From PWND01 sp964601515 (lineage in GTDB: Bacteria > Bacteroidota > Bacteroidia > Bacteroidales > UBA7960): DNA of 64,000 nt. Under the pieces are notes generated by a model. The model had not been told where the DNA came from. It did no database searches and saw only the letters and a list, made by a program, of their open reading frames with translations. Positions within the stretch are counted from its first letter, which is position 1. Each line of letters opens with the position of its first letter. The translations under genes were made by a program, and so were the position numbers. Below are positions 53,901-62,660 of the stretch, one piece after another. Location: contig CAZRNU010000002.1 of NCBI GenBank assembly GCA_964601515.1, positions 1 through 64,000 of the forward strand. The letters run 5' to 3'.

Positions 53901-54418
53901 TCAAGATAGAAGTCATCTCCAAAAATATCGATATATTCTTTTAAAACTTCTTCTGCTTTTTCAAAACCTAAAGATTCGAGTGCATAAGGAATTTCTCCTC
54001 CGAGGCATGCTGATGATGCAATTAATCCGGAACTATGTTCGCGAAGCAATTCCTTGTCTATTCTAGGAGTATAGTAAAACCCCTCTAAAAAGCCTTTCGA
54101 ACAAAGCTTTGATAAATTCTTGTATCCTTCAATATTTTTAGCTAGCAGAATAAGATGAAAGCCTGATCTATCTTCTCTTCCTTTTTTCTCAAATCTACTG
54201 CCATCAGCTACATACATTTCGCAGCCAATAATTGGTTTTATTCCAAGCTTTTTGGCTATTTTCGTAAACCGCAACACTCCATACATATTCCCATGATCAG
54301 TAATTGCAAGCGATTTCATACCTAATTCGGAAGCTCTCTTCAATAATTTCTCAATTTCTGCTGCTCCATCAAGCAGACTAAATTCAGTATGTACGTGTAA
54401 ATGAGTAAACTCTGTCAT
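50966..54418 (-). CDS. dnaE: DNA polymerase III alpha subunit
   Basis: This is the replicative polymerase. The 1150 residues begin with the PHP domain (FTHLHVHTEFSLLDGAAEIE), contain the palm with GPGRGSAAGSIIAYC and the catalytic acids in PDIDVDFDDEGRDKVLDY, the finger region (ALYRPGPMDFIPTYI, FGIMVYQEQIMQ, AADILRRAMGKK, FNRSHSAAYSVLAF), the helix-hairpin-helix region near GAVKGVGEGAVENI, and an OB domain (LAGIVTDVRHKISQKSGNQY). The length is normal for Bacteroidota DnaE1. The divergent typA gene lies 200 bases away. Confidence 0.98.
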   Translation of the reverse strand: MTEFTHLHVHTEFSLLDGAAEIEKLLKRASELGMKSLAITDHGNMYGVLRFTKIAKKLGIKPIIGCEMYVADGSRFEKKGREDRSGFHLILLAKNIEGYKNLSKLCSKGFLEGFYYTPRIDKELLREHSSGLIASSACLGGEIPYALESLGFEKAEEVLKEYIDIFGDDFYLEMMRHGWPEQDRVNEGLIKLSEKYNVKLIATNDVHYIKDEDSKAHDILVCMQTNKDYDDPNRMKYSGNEYLKSPKEMGELFKDIPEALENTMLVAAKIEEFDILTKNILLPVFPLPEGFETENDYLTFLTNNGAKKLYPEITNEVQERIDLELDVVKNMGFAGYFLIVQDFINEARKMGVSVGPGRGSAAGSIIAYCTGITEIDPIKYNLLFERFLNPERISMPDIDVDFDDEGRDKVLDYVINKYGREKVAQIVTFGTMAARSSIRNVARVLKLPLSEADKLAKLVPDKAANLDAAYKEIPDLKSALNDGEQLVKDTLIYAKQLEGTNSHPGVHACGVIIGPKDLIDCIPLSKQKDSDLPVTQYDGKDAESVGMLKMDFLGLKTLSIIKEALKNIKARHNVDVDIDNCPLDDEKTYQLYQAGDTVGTFQFESKGMRGCLMELKPTNIEDLIAMNALYRPGPMDFIPTYIKCKHGYDKPKYLHPWLEDILKPTFGIMVYQEQIMQAAQIMAGYSLAAADILRRAMGKKDVAEMAKQKDVFVNGAVEKGVDKKKAQEIFDIMANFAEYGFNRSHSAAYSVLAFRTAYLKAHYMPEYMAAVLTHNFSDIKKIGFFMDECNRQNIPVLGPDINESIFSFNVNEKGEIRFGLGAVKGVGEGAVENIVDERRNNGPYKSIFDFAARVNLRIVNKKTFEALALSGAFDCLNTHRAQFFFSDNNGESNFVDKIIRHANMVSNQENTSQMNLFGDSEEISIPDPELPDCQHWSKLDMLKNEKEVTGMYLSGHPLDNYRVRIKSFSNTSVDQLKDLSSLNKIDIVLAGIVTDVRHKISQKSGNQYGAFSLEDYKDSHQFFLFSEDYLKYKHLLVKDNSVFIRAAVRKNVRSNELEVRITQMGLLSELGGNVSNNLLLNLPLETLSERTIEILRMYIEKYQGNAKLKINLIDSEDRSAVTLESKSFRVEPYDFLNNLLNRMEIDYKLN

Positions 54419-54591
54419 TATTATTATTCCTTTCTATTTGCTCTCAAAAATATACAAAAATTCCCCTCAAAAATTGATTAGTTTTTCACAAATAACATTT
54501 AATTATCAACTCAAAAAATAATTATTAACACATAATCACAAAAAGACAAACCAAATAAAATTAAAAGTGTTTAATATCTGAATTAAAGCAG

Positions 54592-54599
54592 TACTTTTG
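54592..54599 (+). promoter_or_regulatory. Promoter of typA (TACTTTTG)
   Basis: TACTTTTG fits TAnnTTTG and ends 19 bases before the typA ATG. A TTTA at 54570-54573, 18 bases upstream of it, is a reasonable -33 element. Confidence 0.6.
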
Positions 54600-54618
54600 C
54601 AGGCTTAAAAATAAAAAA

Positions 54619-56424
54619 ATGCAACAAAATATTAGAAATATTGCAATCATTGCCCATGTTGACCATGGCAAAACCACTTTAGTTGATAGGATTTTACATC
54701 AGTCTAAGCTCTTTAGAGACAATCAGGAAACAGGGGATTTAATAATGGACAGTAATGAGTTGGAGAGGGAAAGAGGGATAACTATATTATCAAAAAACTG
54801 TTCTGTAAGATATAATGATGTTAAGATAAACATCATAGATACACCCGGTCACTCTGATTTTGGAGGTGAAGTTGAGCGCGTATTGAATATGGCTGACGGA
54901 GTATTGTTGATAGTGGATGCATTTGAGGGTCCAATGCCACAAACCCGATTTGTATTGGAAAAAGCAATTCTTTTAGATAAAAAACCAATTGTAGTAATAA
55001 ACAAAGTAGACAAACCTAACTGCGATCCTGAATTAACTCAGGAAAAAGTTTTTGATTTAATGTTTAGTTTAAATGCAACTGAAGATCAGTTGAATTTTCC
55101 AACAGTTTATGGTTCGGCCAAGGTTGGATGGATGGGAGAAGATTGGAGAAACCCTACTGAAGATGTAAGTTATTTATTAGATGTGATAATTGAGCATATT
55201 CCACCTGCTCATTTTACAGAAGGGACAAGCCAGCTTCAAATTACTTCCTTAGATTATAGTTCTTATGTTGGACGAATTGCTGTTGGAAAAATAAACCGAG
55301 GAAGTTTGATTCAAAATCAACAGGTTTCTTTAGTAAAAAGAGATGGCAAAATTCTTAAGTCGAAGATCAAAGAACTATACGTTTTTGAAGGCTTAGGTAA
55401 AGAAAAAATAAAGCATGCTATTCATGCAGGTGAGATTTGTGCAGTATTAGGGGTTGATGATTTTGAAATTGGCGACACTATTGCTGATTTTGAAAATCCT
55501 GAAGCAATAAAACCCATTTCCATAGATGAGCCAACAATGAGTATGCTGTTTACAATTAACAACTCACCATTTTTTGGAAGAGACGGCAAGTTTGTAACCA
55601 GTCGCCAGCTCCGCGAGCGTCTTTTTAAGGAGACTGAAAAAAACCTAGCATTAAGAGTAGAAGAAACAGGCTCATCTGATTCTTATATGGTATTTGGGCG
55701 CGGTGTACTTCACTTATCAATCTTAATTGAGACAATGAGAAGAGAGGGGTATGAACTTCAAGTTGGTCAGCCTCAAGTGGTTATAAAGACAATTGACGGA
55801 ATTAAAAACGAGCCTATCGAACTTTTAACTGTTAAGGTTCCTGATGAATTCGCCGGAAAAGTAATTGAGATGGTCTCACAAAGGAAAGGAGAAATGATAA
55901 GCATGGAACAAAAAGGAGGCAGAACATCGCTCGAATTTGAAATTCCCGCAAGAGGATTAATTGGATTACGCAGTAATTTACTAACAGCTACCGAAGGTGA
56001 GGGTATAATGGCGCATAGATTTAAGGGTTATGAACCGTGGAAAGGCGATTTTGCAGCAAAACAAAATGGTGCTTTAATAGCGATGGAAACAGGAACAGCA
56101 ATTGCCTACTCAATAGACAAACTGCAAGACAGAGGCAAGTTCTTTATTTTTCCGGGAGAAGAAGTATATGCCGGGCAAATAATTGGTGAAAATTCAAGGC
56201 AAGATGACTTGTTAGTCAACGTTATAAAAACAAAAAAACTCACAAACGTAAGAGCATCAGGATCTGACGACAAGGCAATGCTAGCACCTCCTATTAGATT
56301 TTCTATGGAAGAAGCACTTGAATATATTAAATCTGACGAAATTGTGGAGTTTACGCCAAAGCACATTAGAATGAGAAAAATAATTCTTGATGAGCATGAG
56401 AGAAAGAGAGCATCTAAAAAATAA
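54619..56424 (+). CDS. typA: Translational GTPase TypA/BipA
   Basis: The 601-residue ribosome-associated GTPase has all G motifs: IAHVDHGKTTLVDRIL (G1, near 10-25), RGITI (G2), DTPGHSDFGGEV (G3), NKVDKPNCDP (G4) and the GSAKVGWM region (G5), then the beta-barrel domain, the EF-G-like domains and the C-terminal TypA domain ending RMRKIILDEHERKRA. It supports ribosome assembly and growth under cold or stress. It is monocistronic and converges with the Cache-sensor gene, 11 bases apart. Confidence 0.97.
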   Translation: MQQNIRNIAIIAHVDHGKTTLVDRILHQSKLFRDNQETGDLIMDSNELERERGITILSKNCSVRYNDVKINIIDTPGHSDFGGEVERVLNMADGVLLIVDAFEGPMPQTRFVLEKAILLDKKPIVVINKVDKPNCDPELTQEKVFDLMFSLNATEDQLNFPTVYGSAKVGWMGEDWRNPTEDVSYLLDVIIEHIPPAHFTEGTSQLQITSLDYSSYVGRIAVGKINRGSLIQNQQVSLVKRDGKILKSKIKELYVFEGLGKEKIKHAIHAGEICAVLGVDDFEIGDTIADFENPEAIKPISIDEPTMSMLFTINNSPFFGRDGKFVTSRQLRERLFKETEKNLALRVEETGSSDSYMVFGRGVLHLSILIETMRREGYELQVGQPQVVIKTIDGIKNEPIELLTVKVPDEFAGKVIEMVSQRKGEMISMEQKGGRTSLEFEIPARGLIGLRSNLLTATEGEGIMAHRFKGYEPWKGDFAAKQNGALIAMETGTAIAYSIDKLQDRGKFFIFPGEEVYAGQIIGENSRQDDLLVNVIKTKKLTNVRASGSDDKAMLAPPIRFSMEEALEYIKSDEIVEFTPKHIRMRKIILDEHERKRASKK

Positions 56425-56435
56425 ATTTTTTTAGA

Positions 56436-58505
56436 TTATTTGCCAATCTCTTGCTTCAACTGAGATAATTCATTTTCCAATTCTTCAACCAAACGAGTAA
56501 GGTCGTCTATTTTTTCACTATTGACCCTCTCCTGTTCTTCCATTTGCTCTTGTATTTCTATAAGCTCTTCCATATTTCTCTTCATATCCTCTTCTTGAGC
56601 TCTCATTTCATCCGCCTGCTTTTGAGACATTTTCAGCAGCATGTTTGTTTTAATGTTATTTTTAACATATTGCAATGTAGAGGCTATATTTTCAGCAATT
56701 TTTTCAACAAATTGAATCTGATACTGCTCTAACTTATTAAATGAAGCTATTTCAATAACACCATAAACTTTGTCATCTTTCAAGAGAGGAACAATAAGCA
56801 GAGCATCAGGATTAGCGCTGCCAAGACCGGATTCAATTTTTATATATGTTTGCGGTATATCGGTAATGTATATAGTTTTCTTTTCTACTGCACATGATCC
56901 AATAAGACCTTCACCACGTTCAAATTTATTCTCAAGGTACTTTCTTCTATCGTATGCGAATGCAGCTTTCAATTCAAAAAACACATTATCGGAGTCATCG
57001 TTTATTATAAAAACACCACCTTGATTAGCTTCCAGATATTTAACAAGATTATTAATAATCTCAAAGGATAATTTTTCAATGTCATCATTGTTTTGTCTTA
57101 ATATTTCAGCAAACATATTAAGTCCTTCATTCACCCAATTTGTTTTTCTAACAGCCTGCATTTGTTTTTCCATTTCCTCTTGCTTGGCTGTTTTAAGGTT
57201 TTCCCGCATTTGAAGCAGTGACTTTGCAAGGTGGTCGTCTTGAACTATATCATCGAGCTGAGCATCAAGGTTGCCTTCTCCAATTTTTTGTGCAAACTCA
57301 GATTTACTAATATATCCATCAATATAAATGTTTAAGGCATTTGCCATCTCCTGCATTTCATCACCGGTTGAAATATCTAGCTTCAGCGATATATCAACCT
57401 TTCCTGCTGAAATCATTTTAATGGCATGAGTGAGTTTTTCAATCGGCCCGGATATATTACCTGCCAAAAACCATATAATAAACGCCACAAGCAAAAGGCC
57501 AATCACACCTGCCAATAATGCAATTTTATTTGTATGTGATGCAGCAGATAAAATAGATTTCCTAGGGAATGCCACACCCAAAAACCAAGGAGTATTAGAA
57601 TTTCCTATAGGAACGACCGAAACTGAAACATAATAGTTCTCATCTTTGAACTTTGTATCAAAACTAAACGGACGACCATCTTCAACAGCTTCACGAAACA
57701 ACCCAGCTTTTTCGTCAATAAGTCCAATACTAAATATATCTCTACCTATATTAACCCTTTCAGGAAAAGTAACAATCTTGCCAGACTGTGTAAATAAAAA
57801 AGCATAACTACCATCTAAAGGTTGATAACCATCTATAATAGACTGCAAAGAGGCCAAAGACACATCAACTCCAACAACACCTATAAATTCACCTTCTTTA
57901 ACAACAGGAGCAACCATATTTGTTTGCAGAATATCATCTTGAGCTGAGCCTGTATATGAATAATAATAAGGATCAACAACCGTTTCTTGCCCTCGACTTT
58001 TAACAAGATTGTATATTGTCCCACTTAATACCTCTGAAGGGTTTTGCTCAACATACTCACTTAGTTTAATATCTCCGTTATCACGATAGTAGATATAGCG
58101 AAAATTACCAAGTATTGTACTTCCCACTTCATTTATATACAAACTGTCTCTATTATCAATTGTCTCAGGAGCCAGAATACTCCAAGCTGATAACATATCC
58201 TTATTCTCAGTCAAAATATGCTTTAGCAATTTACTATAAAAAAATCTTCTATTCTCTTCAGGAATCAGCTCATGTCCGTCAAAAGTTTGCTTTAAATATC
58301 TTGTAATCTGCATGTATTCGTTAAGGTCAGATTTTGCGAGATTAGCATATTGTCCGGCATATGAATCAGCGAGATCAGTACTAAACTCATCAAGAAGCCT
58401 GCGAGAATTTGAGCCTATATAAGAAGAAACGGCAATTATAACTAATGCAGTAGCTGTTAATAAATAAACTAAAATTCTTGATTTTACTTTAAATTTTCTT
58501 GCCAC
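56436..58505 (-). CDS. Cache-HAMP-GAF sensor protein without an evident output domain
   Basis: The 689-residue protein has a first membrane helix (about 11-30), an extracytoplasmic double-Cache domain (about 35-315, with VGVVGVDVSLASL and FLFTQSGKIVTFP), a second helix (about 325-348), a HAMP domain (GNISGPIEKLTHAIKMISAG), a linker, a GAF domain (about 460-605, ALLIVPLLKDDKVYGVIEIA), and a C-terminal coiled coil (about 620-689). No kinase, phosphatase, cyclase or methyl-accepting signature follows, so output must come from a partner bound through the coiled coil or from GAF ligand control. Its gene is single, with the his leader divergent upstream. Confidence 0.85.
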   Translation of the reverse strand: MARKFKVKSRILVYLLTATALVIIAVSSYIGSNSRRLLDEFSTDLADSYAGQYANLAKSDLNEYMQITRYLKQTFDGHELIPEENRRFFYSKLLKHILTENKDMLSAWSILAPETIDNRDSLYINEVGSTILGNFRYIYYRDNGDIKLSEYVEQNPSEVLSGTIYNLVKSRGQETVVDPYYYSYTGSAQDDILQTNMVAPVVKEGEFIGVVGVDVSLASLQSIIDGYQPLDGSYAFLFTQSGKIVTFPERVNIGRDIFSIGLIDEKAGLFREAVEDGRPFSFDTKFKDENYYVSVSVVPIGNSNTPWFLGVAFPRKSILSAASHTNKIALLAGVIGLLLVAFIIWFLAGNISGPIEKLTHAIKMISAGKVDISLKLDISTGDEMQEMANALNIYIDGYISKSEFAQKIGEGNLDAQLDDIVQDDHLAKSLLQMRENLKTAKQEEMEKQMQAVRKTNWVNEGLNMFAEILRQNNDDIEKLSFEIINNLVKYLEANQGGVFIINDDSDNVFFELKAAFAYDRRKYLENKFERGEGLIGSCAVEKKTIYITDIPQTYIKIESGLGSANPDALLIVPLLKDDKVYGVIEIASFNKLEQYQIQFVEKIAENIASTLQYVKNNIKTNMLLKMSQKQADEMRAQEEDMKRNMEELIEIQEQMEEQERVNSEKIDDLTRLVEELENELSQLKQEIGK

Positions 58506-58690
58506 TTTTTAAAATTTTAAACTATTATGATTTTCGAATACTAACCAAGTCTTTTCAGCCACAAACATATTAAACATGGCCGCATGTTTTCCCTACAAAT
58601 ATAATGAAATATTTATTGAGCACTGATTTTTATTAAAAAATCAAAAAATAAATATTCGTATAAATTTTATGTTTTACTTTGCTTCAAAAT

Positions 58691-58762
58691 ATGCACGAAA
58701 TGTTTTTATTCAATTTACATCATCATCATTTTCATACTTGCGCTCAGGCGAGGTGGGAATGA
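58691..58762 (+). CDS. His operon leader peptide
   Basis: A short frame ATG-CAC-GAA-ATG... ends TGA at 58760-58762. It encodes 23 residues, or 20 from the second ATG at 58700, and includes four consecutive His codons, one Phe and another His (HHHHFH near residues 10-15), plus a His at position 2 in the longer version. It is located between a near-consensus -7 box (TTACTTTG, 58674-58681) and the attenuator hairpins of hisG. Translation would sense charged tRNA-His. The shorter version is more likely, since transcription should start near 58688. Confidence 0.85.
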   Translation: MHEMFLFNLHHHHFHTCAQARWE

Positions 58763-58849
58763 TATTTTGTAATTTATAATATAATTATAAAACCCGTCTG
58801 AGTAAACAGGCGGGTTTTTTGTTTCTACACTCCAATAGTTTACTCAGAC
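58743..58849 (+). promoter_or_regulatory. Histidine attenuator (antiterminator/terminator) upstream of hisG
   Basis: CTCAGGCG (58743-58750), inside the leader peptide codons, can pair with CGTCTGAG (58795-58802, one G-T pair). That pairing would occupy the 5' arm of the terminator hairpin AACCCGTCTG (58791-58800)/CAGGCGGGTT (58807-58816), which is followed by a T run. A third segment, GTTTACTCAGAC (58838-58849), is perfectly complementary to the 12 bases GTCTGAGTAAAC (58796-58807). Ribosome stalling at the His codons would choose between these forms. The arrangement is that of a classic translation-coupled his attenuator. Confidence 0.75.
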
Positions 58850-58865
58850 ATAAATTGTTATTAAA

Positions 58866-59723
58866 ATGAGTAAACTAAAAATTGCCATTCAAAAAAGCGG
58901 CAGATTAAGTGAAAAATCGCTAGACCTTTTTAGGGAATGCGGTATTAAACTTCCTAACGGTGACCGAAAATTAAAAACTGAAGCCAAAAACTTTCCATTG
59001 GAAATTTTGTATCTCAGAGATGATGACATTCCTCAGTATGTTGAGCAAGGGGTAGCTCATGTTGGAATTCTTGGAGAGAATGAAATTGAGGAAAAATCTA
59101 AAAATGTCATACGTATTAAAAAACTTGGTTTTGCAAGCTGTAAATTATCTCTAGCCATTCCCAAAGATGAGGAATACAATGGTTTAGATTGGTTTGATAA
59201 CAAGAAAATTGCAACATCATACCCGAAAATTCTCCGAAAGTATTTTGACAAACAAAACATCAAAGTAGAAATAGAAGAGATTGGAGGAAGTGTTGAAATA
59301 GCTACCGGAATTGGCTTGGCAAATGCAATATTTGATATAGTTAGTACCGGAAGTACATTAATAATGAACGGGCTCAAAGAGGTAGAAGTTGTAATGAAAA
59401 GTGAAGCTGTTTTGATTTCCAACCCTAATCTAAACACTCAGCAAAATGAAATACTCAGCAGATTATTATTCAGAATAGCTGCCGTAAAAAATGCAGGTGA
59501 GAACAAATACATTCTACTTAATGCACCTAACAACTCTATTGATAAAATTTCTAAAATAATTCCCGGAATGAAATCTCCCACAATTTTGCCATTAGCTAAA
59601 AAAGGCTGGAGCAGCTTGCACTCAGTAGTGAAAGAAGATGAATTCTGGGATGTTATTGACAAGCTTAAAGAATGCGGTGCTCAGGGAATATTAGTAGTAC
59701 CTATAGAGAAAATGATTATTTAA
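58866..59723 (+). CDS. hisG: ATP phosphoribosyltransferase (long form)
   Basis: This enzyme catalyses the first, committed step of histidine synthesis, joining ATP and PRPP. The 285 residues are of the long HisG type, with KIAIQKSGRLSEKSLDLF at the start, LGFASCKLSLAIP, the PRPP loop IFDIVSTGSTLIMNGL, and a C-terminal ACT-like regulatory domain (about 210-285, GMKSPTILPL through EKMII) that normally binds histidine. It heads the operon and is subject to attenuation by the leader. The next gene begins 16 bases after its stop. Confidence 0.96.
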   Translation: MSKLKIAIQKSGRLSEKSLDLFRECGIKLPNGDRKLKTEAKNFPLEILYLRDDDIPQYVEQGVAHVGILGENEIEEKSKNVIRIKKLGFASCKLSLAIPKDEEYNGLDWFDNKKIATSYPKILRKYFDKQNIKVEIEEIGGSVEIATGIGLANAIFDIVSTGSTLIMNGLKEVEVVMKSEAVLISNPNLNTQQNEILSRLLFRIAAVKNAGENKYILLNAPNNSIDKISKIIPGMKSPTILPLAKKGWSSLHSVVKEDEFWDVIDKLKECGAQGILVVPIEKMII

Positions 59724-59739
59724 CTTAACCTTTAATAAA

Positions 59740-61038
59740 ATGGAGAAATTATTTAAACCCGAAAAGTCGATTTGGAAACAATTAACCCAAAGACCTGAGA
59801 AAGACTTTAACTCACTATCGAAGACTGTAAACGACATTTTTGATGACATTAAAAGGAATGGTGATTCTGCTGTAATCAGATACACAAAGCTATTCGACAA
59901 AGCAGAAATAACCGAACTAAAACTAAGCGATGCCGAATTCAAAGAAGCGGCAGAAAAAGTATCAGATGATTTAAAACAGGCAATATCAGTTGCTGCCAAA
60001 AACATTGAGAAATTTCACCTTTCGCAAATAGAAATCTCAAATATTTGCGAAACAACGAAGGGTGTTTTCTGCTGGAGAGAAAGCAGGGCTATTGAAAAAG
60101 TGGGAATATATGTACCCGGAGGAACAGCTCCTCTTTTTTCGAGTGTGCTGATGCTTAGCATTCCGGCAAAAATTGCAGGATGCAAAGAAATTATCATGTG
60201 CACTCCACCAGATAAAAATGGGAAAGTTGACCCTGCAATTATTTTTACTGCTCAAACTGTTGGCATAAAATCTATTTATAAAGTTGGAGGTGTTCAGGCA
60301 ATTGGAGCAATGACTCTTGGTACAACCGGTATCTCAAAAGTAGATAAGATTTTCGGGCCGGGAAATCAATATGTAACCGCTGCAAAACTAATTTCTCAAA
60401 ACTATGGAGTTGCTATTGACATGCCTGCCGGACCAAGCGAAGTGCTTATTATCGCTGATAGTTCAGCAGACCCTGAGTTTATTGCCGCAGATTTACTTTC
60501 TCAGGCTGAGCACGGAGAAGACAGTCAGACAATTTTACTTTCTACAGATGAAACAATTATTAACGATGTATTTGAGAAAATAGAGCAACAATTGATTGTT
60601 TTGCCCAGAAAGGAGATAGCAGCTACGGCGCTAAAATATAGTAAAGCGATACTATTTAACAGCATTGAAGAATGCATTGAGTTTAGCAACCTTTATGCAC
60701 CTGAGCACTTAATAATGGCCTTAGAAAATGCTAATTCATATCTGTCACTGATTGAAAATGCCGGTTCTGTTTTTGTCGGAAATTTCAGTTGTGAAAGCGC
60801 AGGCGACTATGCAAGTGGAACAAATCACACACTGCCTACAAATGGTTACGCAAGAAACTATAGTGGAGTATCACTGGATAGCTTTCTCAAGAAAATTACA
60901 TTCCAGGAAGTAACCATGGAAGGAATAAAAAATCTCGGACCAACAATAGAAATTATGGCCGAAGCAGAGCAGCTCGATGCCCACAAAAATGCTGTAAGCG
61001 TAAGACTAAAGAAACTCAATAATATGAAACCTTTATAA
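59740..61038 (+). CDS. hisD: Histidinol dehydrogenase
   Basis: The zinc enzyme oxidises histidinol twice to histidine. The 432 residues include KVGIYVPGGTAPLFSSVLM, GGVQAIGAMTLGT, KIFGPGNQYVTAAK, DMPAGPSEVLIIAD, the zinc and base residues in LLSQAEHGEDSQTILL, and YAPEHLI near residue 320, with GDYASGTNHTLPT toward the end. All segments are intact. The gene is followed after two bases by the hisC fusion gene. Confidence 0.96.
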   Translation: MEKLFKPEKSIWKQLTQRPEKDFNSLSKTVNDIFDDIKRNGDSAVIRYTKLFDKAEITELKLSDAEFKEAAEKVSDDLKQAISVAAKNIEKFHLSQIEISNICETTKGVFCWRESRAIEKVGIYVPGGTAPLFSSVLMLSIPAKIAGCKEIIMCTPPDKNGKVDPAIIFTAQTVGIKSIYKVGGVQAIGAMTLGTTGISKVDKIFGPGNQYVTAAKLISQNYGVAIDMPAGPSEVLIIADSSADPEFIAADLLSQAEHGEDSQTILLSTDETIINDVFEKIEQQLIVLPRKEIAATALKYSKAILFNSIEECIEFSNLYAPEHLIMALENANSYLSLIENAGSVFVGNFSCESAGDYASGTNHTLPTNGYARNYSGVSLDSFLKKITFQEVTMEGIKNLGPTIEIMAEAEQLDAHKNAVSVRLKKLNNMKPL

Positions 61039-61040
61039 AG

Positions 61041-62660
61041 ATGAACTCATTTGATATAACCAAACTTTTAAGGCAGAATATAATATCGCTTAAGCCATAC
61101 TCATCAGCAAGAAATGATTTTTCGGGTGGAGCTGAAATATTTCTGGATGCAAATGAAAATCCTTATGGAAATCTAAACAGATATCCTGACCCTTTGCAAA
61201 TGGAACTTAAACGATTAATTGCATCTCAAAAAAACATTCCAATAGAAAATATTTTCATTGGAAATGGCAGTGACGAAATTATTGATTTATCTATCAGAGT
61301 GTTTTGCGAACCACAGAAAGATAAGATACTGATTTTCGCTCCTACATATGGGATGTACGAATTTTTAGCAAATGTCAATAATGTTGAAGTTGTTAAAGTT
61401 CCACTTGACAGCAATTTTCAAATAGACTTCAATCTATATGAGAAGGCTGTTTCCGAAAACAATGTAAAAATGTTGATTTTGTGCTCGCCAAACAACCCTA
61501 CAGGAAATTCTTTGGAAGGTATAGATGAAATATTGAATCGCTTTAATGGAATTGTATTTATTGACGAAGCTTATATTGAGTTTTCTAATAAAGGCTCTTT
61601 CGTTTCAAATGCACTTTCAATGCCAAATGTAATTGTATCAAGAACATTAAGCAAGGCCTGGGGATTGGCTGGTGCAAGGATAGGATTAGGTTATGCCTCT
61701 AAAGAAATTATTTCATTGTTTTCCAAAACAAAATATCCTTATAATGTTAGTAGCTTAAACCAGAATGAAGCTATTAGAATATTGAAAAACGATGAGGAAT
61801 ATAATCGCAGAAAGCTTTCAATAATAAGCCAAAGAGAGATTCTTATAAAAGAACTGTCGCAGTTACCGATAGTAAATAAGATTTATCCCTCAGATTCAAA
61901 TTTCATTCTTATTGCAACAGAACAATCTCAAAAAGTATATTCTCAGCTTGTTGAAATGGGTATAATAATAAGAAATAGGAATAATGAAATTGAAAACTGC
62001 CTAAGAATAACTGTTGGCAGTCCTTATGAAAATCAACAACTTATAAAAGCTCTGCAAATATTAAGCAATGTTAGTGGGAAAACTGACAGAACAGCGGCTT
62101 TAAAGCGAAAAACAAATGAAACCAATATAGATGTTGTTGTAAACCTTGATGGTTCAGGATATAGCAATATCTCGACAGGTTTAAAGTTTTTCGACCACAT
62201 GCTTGAGCAAATTGCAAAGCATGGCAATGTAGATCTAAATATTTCTGCAGTTGGCGATTTAGAAACAGATGAGCACCATACTGTTGAAGATGTTGCAATA
62301 ATATTGGGAGAAGCTTTTAACAAGGCTCTTGGAAACAAAGAAAGCATTGAAAGATACGGATTTGTTTTACCTATGGATGAAAGCCTTGCGCAAGTAACTA
62401 TTGACTTTGGAGGAAGACCATATTTAGTGTGGGATGTTTCGTTTAAGCGTGATATGATAGGCGATATGCCTACAGAAATGTTTAAGCACTTTTTCAAATC
62501 ATTCAGCGACAATGCAAAATGCAACATAAACATTAAGGCTGAGGGAGAAAATGATCACCACAAAATTGAGGCAATATTTAAAGCTTTTTCAAAATCAATA
62601 AAACAGGCAGTAAGCAAATCCAATGTAAAATCAATACCAAGCACAAAAGGAATAATATGA
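61041..62660 (+). CDS. Fused histidinol-phosphate aminotransferase and IGP dehydratase
   Basis: Residues 1-350 are a class I aminotransferase HisC: DANENPYGNLNRYPDP, IFIGNGSDEIIDLSIR, CSPNNPTGN, FIDEAYIEF, and the PLP lysine in SRTLSKAWGLAGARIGLG near residue 204. After a short linker (GKTDRTAALKRKTNE) residues 355-539 are a complete imidazoleglycerol-phosphate dehydratase, with FFDHMLEQIAKHG, metal motif DEHHTVEDVAI near 409, and the second NDHHKIEAIFKAF near 503. In most Bacteroidota HisB carries a phosphatase domain in front of IGPD; here HisC occupies that place and the phosphatase is absent. Histidinol phosphatase must be encoded elsewhere. Confidence 0.92.
   Translation: MNSFDITKLLRQNIISLKPYSSARNDFSGGAEIFLDANENPYGNLNRYPDPLQMELKRLIASQKNIPIENIFIGNGSDEIIDLSIRVFCEPQKDKILIFAPTYGMYEFLANVNNVEVVKVPLDSNFQIDFNLYEKAVSENNVKMLILCSPNNPTGNSLEGIDEILNRFNGIVFIDEAYIEFSNKGSFVSNALSMPNVIVSRTLSKAWGLAGARIGLGYASKEIISLFSKTKYPYNVSSLNQNEAIRILKNDEEYNRRKLSIISQREILIKELSQLPIVNKIYPSDSNFILIATEQSQKVYSQLVEMGIIIRNRNNEIENCLRITVGSPYENQQLIKALQILSNVSGKTDRTAALKRKTNETNIDVVVNLDGSGYSNISTGLKFFDHMLEQIAKHGNVDLNISAVGDLETDEHHTVEDVAIILGEAFNKALGNKESIERYGFVLPMDESLAQVTIDFGGRPYLVWDVSFKRDMIGDMPTEMFKHFFKSFSDNAKCNINIKAEGENDHHKIEAIFKAFSKSIKQAVSKSNVKSIPSTKGII

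Noticed and set aside
62033..62533. 166-residue minus-strand frame in the IGPD part
   Set aside because: Antisense shadow of the conserved dehydratase domain.
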